In this document: positions 1-5,477 of the stretch, piece by piece | How the letters are laid out: the number at the start of each line of letters is the position of its first letter | How positions within the stretch are numbered: position 1 is the first letter of the stretch | From: GCA-2688775 sp964524225 | Lineage (GTDB): Archaea > Nanobdellota > Nanobdellia > Woesearchaeales > GW2011-AR4 | Direction: 5' to 3' | DNA length: 5,561 bases | Assembly: GCA_964524225.1 (NCBI GenBank) | Contig: CAZGEW010000078.1 | Span: 1-5,561 of the forward strand | Position numbers and translations under genes: made by a program | Notes under the pieces: generated by a model | What the model was told of the DNA's origin: nothing | Database searches by the model: none | What the model saw: the letters and a program-made list of their open reading frames with translations, nothing else

Positions 1-78
1 ACATGGAATACAATGCACCATCAACTCAATTGTGCCAAAAATGCAAAGACGGCTTATTGTCATTTTGGAAAGGAATAA
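1..78 (+). CDS. Possible 3' end of an upstream gene (partial, frame uncertain)
   Basis: All three forward frames are open at the left edge. They stop at 76-78, 86-88 and 96-98. The frame ending at 76-78 leaves a 3-base gap before pyrK, the usual operon spacing, and contains two Cys and two His near its end. The frame ending at 96-98 would overlap pyrK by 17 bases and contains a CQKC motif. Codon third positions do not separate the frames over so short a stretch. I do not recognise the product in any frame. A pyrimidine gene such as pyrD would be expected from context, but nothing in these residues shows it. The coordinates given are for the first frame. Confidence 0.25.
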   Translation, partial: TWNTMHHQLNCAKNAKTAYCHFGKE

Positions 79-81
79 AAC

Positions 82-897
82 ATGCTAAATCAAACTGAAA
101 TCTGCAAAACAGACATCCCGAAAATGCTTGAAATCAGCGATGTAGTGCAAGAAGCCAAAGGACAAAAATCTTTTTTCTTTAAGCACTCTTTAAATTGCAA
201 ACCTGGTCAGTTTGTTATGGTATGGCTTCCCAATGTTGACGAAAAACCAATGGCTATTTCTTATTGGAATAAGCATGAATTTGGTTTTACATCACAAGCG
301 ATTGGCAGATGGACTAATGCTTTAGACAAAATGAAAAAAGGGGATAAGCTTGGTATAAGAGGTCCTTATGGAAATTCTTTCTCTAAAAAGAATAATGCAT
401 GCGTTGTTGCTGGTGGTGTTGGTTTATCATCTCTTTCCACTTTAATTGATGTGTTAAAGAACCCTTTAATAATATACGGTGCAAGAAGCAAAGAGCATTT
501 AATTTATATTAAGAGGTACAAGAACAAAAATATGATTATAACAACAGATGATGGAAGCTATGGAAGAAAGGGTTTCACAACAGATGTTTTGGCAGATGTT
601 TTAAAACAAAATAAGAGAATAAAGATAGTCTACACATGCGGACCTGAAATAATGATGAAAAAGGTTTTAGAAATTTGTGATAAACATAAAATTGAATGTG
701 AAGCATCTTTGGAGAGGTACATGAAATGTTCTTTCGGAATATGTGGAGCCTGCATGATTGATGACAAAATAGTTTGTATAGATGGTCCCATTTTTAACTC
801 TTCCCAATTAAATAAATTGAGTGAATTTGGTAAATATGCTAGGATTAAAACAGGTAGAAAAGTAACGATAAAGGAATACCATAGTATGCATGCTTAA
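82..897 (+). CDS. pyrK: Dihydroorotate dehydrogenase electron transfer subunit PyrK
   Basis: PyrK is the iron-sulfur flavoprotein partner of class 1B dihydroorotate dehydrogenase (PyrD). It passes electrons from dihydroorotate oxidation to NAD+ in de novo UMP synthesis in the cytosol. The 271-residue product has the ferredoxin-reductase layout. Residues 15-100 form the FAD-binding barrel, with PGQFVMVWLP at 41-50, EKPMAIS at 54-60 (the flavin-binding signature region) and GPYG at 94-97. Residues 105-200 form the NAD-binding part, with AGGVGL at 110-115 and TCGPE at 185-189. The 2Fe-2S cluster is ligated by Cys216, Cys221, Cys224 and Cys232, in a C-x4-C-x2-C-x7-C pattern followed by the family's DGP. 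The ATG at 82 has a GGAAAGGA stretch 7 bases upstream. An internal ATG at residue 15 is closer to the usual family start, so the first 11-14 residues may be extra. The partner pyrD is not in the window. Confidence 0.93.
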   Translation: MLNQTEICKTDIPKMLEISDVVQEAKGQKSFFFKHSLNCKPGQFVMVWLPNVDEKPMAISYWNKHEFGFTSQAIGRWTNALDKMKKGDKLGIRGPYGNSFSKKNNACVVAGGVGLSSLSTLIDVLKNPLIIYGARSKEHLIYIKRYKNKNMIITTDDGSYGRKGFTTDVLADVLKQNKRIKIVYTCGPEIMMKKVLEICDKHKIECEASLERYMKCSFGICGACMIDDKIVCIDGPIFNSSQLNKLSEFGKYARIKTGRKVTIKEYHSMHA

Positions 898-1108
898 TTA
901 TGGCTTGACTTCTTTTCCCAATTTCCACAAAAATTTGAAATATTTTCTAAAATTCATCACAAAAAGCATTTTTTATCAAAAACTCTGATTTTTAAGGTTT
1001 CAGAGCATAAACCTAATGCCACTAATGTCAAATTTCACCATTTTGAGCAAAATAAGGGAAAGTTTCTCATAAGTTGCTCGTCAGAGGGTTTCTATGGGGC
1101 TTAAAAAA
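898..1108. other. Intergenic region between pyrK and the vapBC promoter
   Basis: No coding potential is visible: the ORFs are under 20 codons, apart from upstream extensions or shadows of vapB. A run of six T at 969-974, about 72 bases after the pyrK stop, could end pyrK transcription in the archaeal manner. Two weak dyads are present. CTCTGA (983-988) pairs with TCAGAG (1000-1005) across an 11-base loop. GAGCAA (1045-1050) pairs with TTGCTC (1074-1079) around an imperfect inner palindrome at 1057-1069. Neither is followed by a T-run. The gap separates pyrK from pyrC and suggests that vapBC was inserted into, or assembled beside, a pyrimidine gene cluster. Confidence 0.5.
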
Positions 1109-1124
1109 CCGAAAACTTTATATA
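1109..1124 (+). promoter_or_regulatory. Archaeal promoter (BRE/TATA) of vapB-vapC-pyrC
   Basis: CCGAAAAC (1109-1116) resembles a B-recognition element and is followed directly by TTTATATA (1117-1124), a near-consensus archaeal TATA box. Transcription would be expected to start about 25 bases further on, around 1145-1148, just before the ribosome binding site of vapB. This is the only convincing promoter between pyrK and the end of pyrC. Confidence 0.8.
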
Positions 1125-1146
1125 TGCTTAATGATTCATTAAGCAT
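1124..1146. promoter_or_regulatory. Perfect palindromic operator of vapBC
   Basis: ATGCTTAATGA (1124-1134) and TCATTAAGCAT (1136-1146) are exact reverse complements around one central base. The palindrome starts on the last base of the TATA box and ends at the expected transcription start. A bound protein would therefore block TBP/TFB or RNA polymerase. VapB-type antitoxins are known to bind such palindromes in their own promoters, usually more tightly in complex with VapC. Its role as the VapBC operator is inferred from position and symmetry. Confidence 0.75.
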
Positions 1147-1151
1147 TAAGA

Positions 1152-1158
1152 AGGTGAT
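1152..1158 (+). promoter_or_regulatory. Shine-Dalgarno site fixing the vapB start
   Basis: AGGTGAT is fully complementary to the conserved 3' end of archaeal 16S rRNA (ATCACCT) and lies 4 bases before the ATG at 1163. It rules out the upstream in-frame ATG at 1094, which would put the TATA box and the operator inside the gene. Confidence 0.75.
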
Positions 1159-1162
1159 AAAA

Positions 1163-1396
1163 ATGATAGTCACAATAAGCAAAGGACAGCAAATAACAAT
1201 ACCATCAGAAATTAGAAAAGAATTAAAACTTAAAGTAGGCAGTAAAGTAGAGGTTATTAAAAAACAAAATAAAATTATAATCCAGCCAATTGAAGAGGAT
1301 TTAGATGAGTTATTTGAGAAGGCCAAGTACATAAAACCCAAACATAACCTTACAGCAGAGCAAATGGATGAGTTGAACGAGAGGTTATTTAGATGA
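1163..1396 (+). CDS. vapB: VapB-type antitoxin, AbrB/SpoVT domain
   Basis: This is a 77-residue antitoxin that neutralises the adjacent PIN-domain ribonuclease and probably represses its own promoter. Residues 1-42 (MIVTISKGQQITIPSEIRKE onward, then VGSKVEV and KIIIQP) match the swapped-hairpin AbrB/MazE DNA-binding fold, including the typical TIP-EIRK and L-x-VGSKVEV elements. Residues 45-77 are charged and helical, as expected of the tail that wraps around the toxin. The start at 1163 is chosen because of the Shine-Dalgarno site at 1152-1158 and because the AbrB domain begins there. The longer form from 1094 would carry 23 non-family residues encoded by promoter DNA. The stop overlaps the vapC start (ATGA at 1393-1396), which implies translational coupling. 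A palindromic operator precedes the gene. Confidence 0.88.
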   Translation: MIVTISKGQQITIPSEIRKELKLKVGSKVEVIKKQNKIIIQPIEEDLDELFEKAKYIKPKHNLTAEQMDELNERLFR

Positions 1397-1767
1397 TTTT
1401 TATAGATAGCAATGTTTTAGCTTACGCCTTTTATGATAACGATAAAAGGGAAAAGTGCCGGCAAATAATTAAGGACGGCGGTGTTATTAATACAGTAAAT
1501 CTGATTGAAGCATACAATATAATTCAATTTGAAGTTGATGGAGAACATGCGACCAAATCTATAAAATCCTTGCTTAAGTCTAATTTACTGATTATAGATT
1601 CTGATATAAATTTGATTTTTGAAGCTTTGAAAAGAGCATCTAAATACAAAAACCTAAAATTCATGGATGTTATTCATTATTCCTGCGCTCTCATTAATGG
1701 TTGTAATGCGATTGTAAGCTACGATAAAGATTTTAACAATTTTGATATTCCACGAGAAGAACCCTAA
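1393..1767 (+). CDS. vapC: VapC-type toxin, PIN-domain ribonuclease
   Basis: This 124-residue protein is a single PIN domain of usual VapC length. PIN toxins cut RNA, often tRNA or rRNA, using a Mg2+ site of four acidic residues. Those residues are visible: Asp5 in FIDSNVL, Glu39 in NLIEAYN, Asp92 in FMDVIHYSCAL and Asp111 (with Asp113) in SYDKDFNNF. The site looks intact, so the toxin is probably active. The ATG overlaps the vapB stop by 4 bases, and a GAGGT motif at 1381-1385 inside vapB lies 7 bases upstream. The stop codon is one base before the preferred pyrC start, so the toxin sits in one transcript with a biosynthetic gene. The RNA target cannot be read from the sequence. Confidence 0.9.
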   Translation: MIFIDSNVLAYAFYDNDKREKCRQIIKDGGVINTVNLIEAYNIIQFEVDGEHATKSIKSLLKSNLLIIDSDINLIFEALKRASKYKNLKFMDVIHYSCALINGCNAIVSYDKDFNNFDIPREEP

Positions 1768-1768
1768 A

Positions 1769-2980
1769 ATGTCCCTCCTACTCAAAAACTGCAGAATTAT
1801 TGTAAAAGACAAAGTTTATATTAAAAATATTCTCATTAAAAAGGGAAAAATATCAAAAATAACAAACAAAGAACCAAAATCAGAATCTATAATTGATGCA
1901 AAAAACAATTTTGTTTTGCCTGGCTTAATAGATGTACATGTTCATTTTAGAGAGCCAGGTTTAACCCAAAAAGAAGACTTTCTTACAGGCAGTTTCGCCG
2001 CCGCAAAAGGGGGTGTAACAACAATTTTGGACATGCCAAATACTATACCACCAACCACTACGATTACAGCTTTGGAAGAAAAAAGAAAATTTGCTAAAAG
2101 AAGCATTGTTAATTATGGATTAATATTTGGGGCAACAAATGATAACATAAGTGACATAAAAAAAGCCGAAAATATTGCGGCAGTAAAATTGTATATGGAT
2201 TATACAACTGGTGATTTAAAAGTTGATGATTTTAGGGTGATTTCTGACGTCTTGAAGACGTCAGAAATCACTATTATTCACGCGGAAGATAAAAATGTGA
2301 GAACTGCAATTGATGTATTAATCAAAAATAAAATAAGGAATAGACTTCATGTAGCTCATGTGAGTTCTGAAAAAGAGTTAAGGTATGCTAAACAAAATAA
2401 AATAAAAAATCGAATTAGTGTTGAGGTAACTCCACACCACTTGTTTATGAATGAAAAAGATTTACAAAAACTTGGTGCTTTTGCAGAAATGAAACCTAGG
2501 CTAAAGACAGAACAAGACCAAAAAGCTTTGTGGTTAGGAATTAAGAATGAGATTGTTGATATTGTTGCAAGTGACCATGCTCCTCATTTAAAGGAAGAGA
2601 AAGAAAAAGTCAATTACCCGTTTGGTGTGCCTGGAGTTGAAACTATGTTTCCTTTATTGCTTGATGCTTTTAATAGCAATAAGATTGGTTTACCCACTGT
2701 AATTAAGCTATGTTGTGAAAATCCGGCAAAAATTTTTAAAATAAAAAACAAGGGTTTCTTAAAAGAGGGCTATGATGCAGATTTAGTTATTGCAGATTTG
2801 GATAAAAGACAGGCAGTAAGAAATGAAGATTTATTGACAAAATGCAAATGGAGCCCTTTTGAAGGCAAAATATTAAAAGGATGGCCTATAACAACAATTG
2901 TTAATGGTAATATTGTTTATGACAAAGGAGAGGTATTTGACATCAAAGCTAAAGAGATAAAATTCTCTTTATTATATTAA
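1769..2980 (+). CDS. pyrC: Dihydroorotase PyrC (class I amidohydrolase)
   Basis: PyrC cyclises carbamoyl-aspartate to dihydroorotate, the third step of UMP synthesis, just before the PyrD/PyrK step. The 403-residue product shows the whole zinc site: His57 and His59 with Arg61 in HVHFREPG; Lys140 in AVKLYMD, the likely carbamylated bridging lysine; His171 in IIHAED; His197 in HVAHVSS; and Asp269 in the motif SDHAPH. EVTPHHLF (219-226), FGVPGVE (285-291) and the C-terminal ADLV/GWPI region complete the amidohydrolase fold. The start is the ATG at 1769, one base after vapC, giving MSLLLKNCRIIV as expected for the family. A TTG at 1742 inside vapC would add nine unlikely residues. No strong Shine-Dalgarno is seen, so translation may depend on ribosomes finishing vapC. 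Oddities are a short segment between HAED and HVAHVSS and a perfect palindrome in codons 157-168. Confidence 0.94.
   Translation: MSLLLKNCRIIVKDKVYIKNILIKKGKISKITNKEPKSESIIDAKNNFVLPGLIDVHVHFREPGLTQKEDFLTGSFAAAKGGVTTILDMPNTIPPTTTITALEEKRKFAKRSIVNYGLIFGATNDNISDIKKAENIAAVKLYMDYTTGDLKVDDFRVISDVLKTSEITIIHAEDKNVRTAIDVLIKNKIRNRLHVAHVSSEKELRYAKQNKIKNRISVEVTPHHLFMNEKDLQKLGAFAEMKPRLKTEQDQKALWLGIKNEIVDIVASDHAPHLKEEKEKVNYPFGVPGVETMFPLLLDAFNSNKIGLPTVIKLCCENPAKIFKIKNKGFLKEGYDADLVIADLDKRQAVRNEDLLTKCKWSPFEGKILKGWPITTIVNGNIVYDKGEVFDIKAKEIKFSLLY
2237..2271. repeat. Perfect 35-bp palindrome inside pyrC
   Basis: GTGATTTCTGACGTCTT (2237-2253) and its exact reverse complement (2255-2271) flank a single G at 2254. 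As RNA it can form a 15-bp stem closed by a 5-base UUGAA loop. It lies in frame over codons 157-168 (peptide VISDVLKTSEIT), just before the metal-ligand motif IIHAED, and the reading frame is uninterrupted. Because of the symmetry, the opposite strand encodes almost the same peptide. Each arm contains GACGTC. Confidence 0.97.
2950..2971 (+). terminator. Hairpin at the 3' end of pyrC (possible terminator or mRNA end structure)
   Basis: TAAAGAGA (2950-2957) pairs perfectly with TCTCTTTA (2964-2971) over a 6-base loop, overlapping the last codons of pyrC. An AT-rich tract follows, but no long T-run. The right arm could instead pair with AAAGAGA at 2985-2991 in the gap after the gene. It is a plausible weak transcript end, but also AT-rich sequence in which short stems arise easily. 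Confidence 0.3.
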
Positions 2981-3022
2981 AACAAAAGAGAGGACTATTA
3001 AGCATAAAAGCTAGGCAAAGCA

Positions 3023-4189
3023 ATGATGGAAGAGAAGAGATTACTCATTGTAGGCATTGACCCAGGCACAACTATGGGCTACGCAATACTCGACATCGAG
3101 GGAAATTTGGTCTATCTTAATTCTTCAAAGCAGTACGATTTAAATAAACTGATTTCAGAGACGATAAATTTAGGAAAGATTGTTCTAGTAGGTACGGATA
3201 AGGTTAAAGTGCCTAGTTTTGTAGAAATGTATAGCACTAAAGTAGGTGCAAAAATTCAAAACCCCGAAGAGGATTTAAAGGTTGAAGAAAAAAGAAAGAT
3301 GATTAGTAGCTATGCTTATGTTGATGAACATCAAGGTGATGCATTGGCTTCAGCTTTATTTGCATTTAAATCAATAAAAAATTTGCTGGATAAAATAGAC
3401 AATTTTGTCGAAGAAAACAAAAGACAGGATATAAGGAACAGATTAAAAGAGCTAGTTATTACTAAAAGGATTAGCATAAAAACTGCTTTAAGTATAATAG
3501 AAAATAAAAATGGAGAAGACAGAATAGTTGGAAAAGTTATAGTCGAGAAAAAATTTGATGAGAAAGATTTCTTAAAGTTGTACGAGAAATTAAAGAAATA
3601 TGAAAAAGAAGTATATACGCTGAAAAAATATAATACACATTTCAAGAATAAGATTATGAATCTTGAGAAGGTTCAGAATATAAAAAATAAAAATAGCAAT
3701 ACTAAAACGATAGATTTTAGAGAAAAAAGGATAAGATTTTTAGAAAGTCGATTAAAATCTGAGGATAAAGTTATAATGCAATTAAAAGCAGAAATCGAGA
3801 GGTTAAATTACATAATATCGGGTATTAACAAATTTTATATATTAAAAAGGCTTGATACTTTAAGCATAAACGAATTCAATTTAAAGAACAAAACTTTGAA
3901 CGTACAAAACAACGATATTTTACTTGTGAATAATCCAAATATCTTTAGTGATGAGGTAGTGCTTCTTTTAAAAAATAAGGTATTCATCATTGTTTATAAA
4001 GAGAACATCAACAAAAAGGTTGAAAATGCTTTACCTTTTATATTCATAAATACAAAAAATCTTAAAATTGAAGAGTATAAATATTTTGGACTTGTTGAAA
4101 AGAAGCTTTTTGAATCCGAAAAAAGTAAAATAGACTGGGTAAGAAAAATAGTTGAAGATTATAAAAAAGAAAAGAAGCTAATCTATTGA
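3023..4189 (+). CDS. DUF460/COG2433 protein: RNase H-like domain plus coiled coil
   Basis: This 388-residue protein belongs to an archaeal family of unknown function (DUF460, COG2433). Residues 5-120 form an RNase H/RuvC-like fold: VGIDPGTTMGYAILD at 10-24 with Asp13, then LVGTDKVKVPSFVE at 55-68 with Asp59, then DEHQGDALASALFA at 101-114 with Asp106. These acidic residues match the usual metal-binding positions, so nuclease activity is plausible but not shown. Residues 180-268 are rich in Lys, Glu and Leu and look like a long coiled coil. Residues 290-388 are a second globular part with buried beta strands (NDILLV, EVVLLL, VFIIVY) ending in IVEDYKKEKK. The N-terminal ATG at 3023 is followed by a second ATG, and either may be used. 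An in-frame stop at 3005-3007 excludes a longer form. Shine-Dalgarno signal is weak. A TATA-like stretch in the 42-base gap after pyrC may give it its own promoter. Its 3' end overlaps the convergent NMD3 gene by 7 bases. Confidence 0.82.
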   Translation: MMEEKRLLIVGIDPGTTMGYAILDIEGNLVYLNSSKQYDLNKLISETINLGKIVLVGTDKVKVPSFVEMYSTKVGAKIQNPEEDLKVEEKRKMISSYAYVDEHQGDALASALFAFKSIKNLLDKIDNFVEENKRQDIRNRLKELVITKRISIKTALSIIENKNGEDRIVGKVIVEKKFDEKDFLKLYEKLKKYEKEVYTLKKYNTHFKNKIMNLEKVQNIKNKNSNTKTIDFREKRIRFLESRLKSEDKVIMQLKAEIERLNYIISGINKFYILKRLDTLSINEFNLKNKTLNVQNNDILLVNNPNIFSDEVVLLLKNKVFIIVYKENINKKVENALPFIFINTKNLKIEEYKYFGLVEKKLFESEKSKIDWVRKIVEDYKKEKKLIY

Positions 4190-4611
4190 ATTTCTTCATA
4201 CTTTAATGCTATTTTCCTCCCTGTATTTATATCTTTGGCAAATATCTTTTCACTAATTCTAGTAACCCTTAGTTTATTGCCTCTGACTGAAATTATATCA
4301 CCTACCTTGAACCTTACAGCCCTAAACAGCACATTTATTCTATAAAGTCTTTTTCCTTCTTTGCTTCGAGTATGAAGCTTTGAGCTTACCTTTAATTCAC
4401 CACCAAAACTTTCTTTTAGTAATTTACCTAGTGTTCTAGTATATTTCTGGGAAGTTATATACAAATCTAAACCGTTACAAAATTTTACTTCCTTTATTAT
4501 TGCTATATCTTTTCTAGCCTTAATTTTATTATATAAAAAATCTAATATATCAGCATTCACATTCCTTAACTGCAATATGCCTTCATAGTAATCAGTCCTT
4601 GGTAATATCAT
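4183..4611 (-). CDS. nmd3: NMD3-family protein, core domain only
   Basis: NMD3 in eukaryotes is the export adaptor of the 60S ribosomal subunit. Archaeal members are thought to act in large-subunit biogenesis. The 142-residue product matches the central part of the family: DYYEGILQLR at 7-16, FCNGLDLYITSQKYTRTLGK at 44-63, FGGELKVSSKLHTR at 69-82, LYRINVLFR at 89-97, then a small barrel-like segment VGDIISVRGNKLRVTRI at 103-119. The N-terminal zinc-binding region with paired CxxC motifs that normally precedes DYYEG is absent. Reading upstream in frame, there is no ATG, GTG or TTG before the stop at 4681-4683, and the only Cys in that stretch is single. The start at 4611 has no clear Shine-Dalgarno, so the mRNA may have little or no leader. 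The gene is convergent with the DUF460 gene and divergent from the signal peptidase gene. Confidence 0.85.
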   Translation of the reverse strand: MILPRTDYYEGILQLRNVNADILDFLYNKIKARKDIAIIKEVKFCNGLDLYITSQKYTRTLGKLLKESFGGELKVSSKLHTRSKEGKRLYRINVLFRAVRFKVGDIISVRGNKLRVTRISEKIFAKDINTGRKIALKYEEIQ

Positions 4612-4672
4612 TTTAAACCCATATTTAGTTTGTTTATCTTTGCATATTTGGATAAAACCATTAATTAAAACA

Positions 4673-4685
4673 AAACCTTTTTATT
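4673..4685 (+). promoter_or_regulatory. Promoter of the signal peptidase gene
   Basis: AAACC (4673-4677) followed by TTTTTATT (4678-4685) resembles a BRE/TATA pair centred about 26 bases before the ATG at 4708. That spacing predicts a leaderless or nearly leaderless mRNA, in agreement with the lack of a strong Shine-Dalgarno there. The 96-base divergent region (4612-4707) must also hold the promoter of the - strand NMD3 gene. AT-rich stretches near 4641-4665 are candidates, but none is clear. Confidence 0.5.
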
Positions 4686-4707
4686 CTTTTTGTCTTGACA
4701 GAGAGTA

Positions 4708-5442
4708 ATGACAAGTTGGAAAAATATTCTCAAAAAAGTATGGTATTTTATTTGGGAAGATAATAGTATTTGGAGCTGGCTGATCAATATAATCTTATCA
4801 TTTGTATTAATAAAATACATACTCTATCCGAGCTTAGGATTATTGCTTCAGACATCGCACCCTGTTGTTGCGGTTGTTAGCGAGAGTATGGAACATAGGT
4901 CTACTCCTAACTGCATAGAAAAAGGGTATTATAACTTACTAGGCAAGCGAATAGGATATTGTATTAGGTACGATTATTTAATTTGCGATAGCCATTTTGC
5001 AGAAAATAAGCATTTTAATTTGGATGCTTATTGGAGAGAATGCGGGCAATGGTACGAGTCTAGGGTAAATGTTTCGAAATCTAAATTTTTAAAATTTCCA
5101 TTTAAGAATGGCTTTAACAAAGGGGATATTATGATATTGAAAGGTAAAAAACCAAAAGTCATTGAAATAGGGGATGTAATAGTATTTTGGAGTATAAAGA
5201 GAGACCCAATAATTCATAGAGTTGTTAAAAAAAGCTATGAAAATAACTCTTACTATTACTATTTCCAAACAAAGGGTGACCACAATTCCAACTCAATTAG
5301 GAGTCCATTTCTTGACGAAATGATGGTAAACGAGGACCAAATTGTAGGCAATGCAATAGCAAGGATACCTTTGCTCGGCTACATTAAAATATGGTTTGTA
5401 GATATACTAAATATTGCTTATAACCTTATCCAAAATGGTTAA
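4708..5442 (+). CDS. Signal peptidase I, archaeal/ER type (S26B, Sec11-like)
   Basis: This membrane-anchored serine protease removes signal peptides from proteins leaving through the Sec pathway. The 244-residue protein has an N-terminal membrane segment at about 21-46, after a basic cytosolic end (KNILKK), and a second hydrophobic stretch near 221-241. The nucleophile is Ser60 in VVSESME. The general base is His170 in IIHRVV, as in ER and archaeal enzymes, where bacteria have Lys. The acidic residue is Asp191 in TKGDHN, with Asp203 as a possible partner. GDIMIL (139-144) and GDVIVFW (155-161) are the usual core strands. Residues 64-135 between the nucleophile and GDIMIL form an insertion with four Cys (69, 85, 93, 112), which could make disulfides outside the cell. 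The start at 4708 fits the TATA box 26 bases upstream. The stop is two bases before the next gene's TATA box. Confidence 0.88.
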   Translation: MTSWKNILKKVWYFIWEDNSIWSWLINIILSFVLIKYILYPSLGLLLQTSHPVVAVVSESMEHRSTPNCIEKGYYNLLGKRIGYCIRYDYLICDSHFAENKHFNLDAYWRECGQWYESRVNVSKSKFLKFPFKNGFNKGDIMILKGKKPKVIEIGDVIVFWSIKRDPIIHRVVKKSYENNSYYYYFQTKGDHNSNSIRSPFLDEMMVNEDQIVGNAIARIPLLGYIKIWFVDILNIAYNLIQNG

Positions 5443-5443
5443 A

Positions 5444-5451
5444 TTTATATA
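5444..5451 (+). promoter_or_regulatory. TATA box of the gene starting at 5558
   Basis: TTTATATA lies two bases after the signal peptidase stop and is identical to the vapBC TATA box. The expected transcription start is around 5473-5477, which gives a leader of about 80-85 bases before the ATG at 5558. Confidence 0.7.
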
Positions 5452-5477
5452 GGATTTGTTAAAGTTTTTTAATTATG

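Noticed and set aside
983..1005. CTCTGA/TCAGAG dyad as a pyrK terminator
   Set aside because: The stem is only 6 bp with an 11-base loop and no T-run after it. The T-run at 969-974 lies before it, so I describe it only as part of the intergenic region.
1094..1162. Longer vapB form starting at the ATG at 1094
   Set aside because: The extra 23 residues would be encoded by the TATA box, operator and Shine-Dalgarno region. The AbrB domain and the ribosome binding site both point to 1163.
1081..1341. 86-codon open frame on the - strand over the vapB promoter and gene
   Set aside because: It is antisense to vapB, covers the TATA box and operator, and matches no family I know. The hydrophobic translation is what AT-rich antisense DNA gives.
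1742..1768. TTG start of pyrC inside vapC
   Set aside because: It adds nine residues not expected in dihydroorotases. The ATG at 1769 gives the usual N-terminus directly after the vapC stop.
3331..3645. 104-codon open frame on the - strand inside the DUF460 gene
   Set aside because: It is a shadow of the Lys-rich coiled coil: Ser, Phe and Leu runs arise from reversed Lys and Glu codons. It has no family match and no ribosome binding site.
5089..5283. 64-codon open frame on the - strand inside the signal peptidase gene
   Set aside because: It lies fully inside a well-supported gene and has no recognisable domain or start signal.
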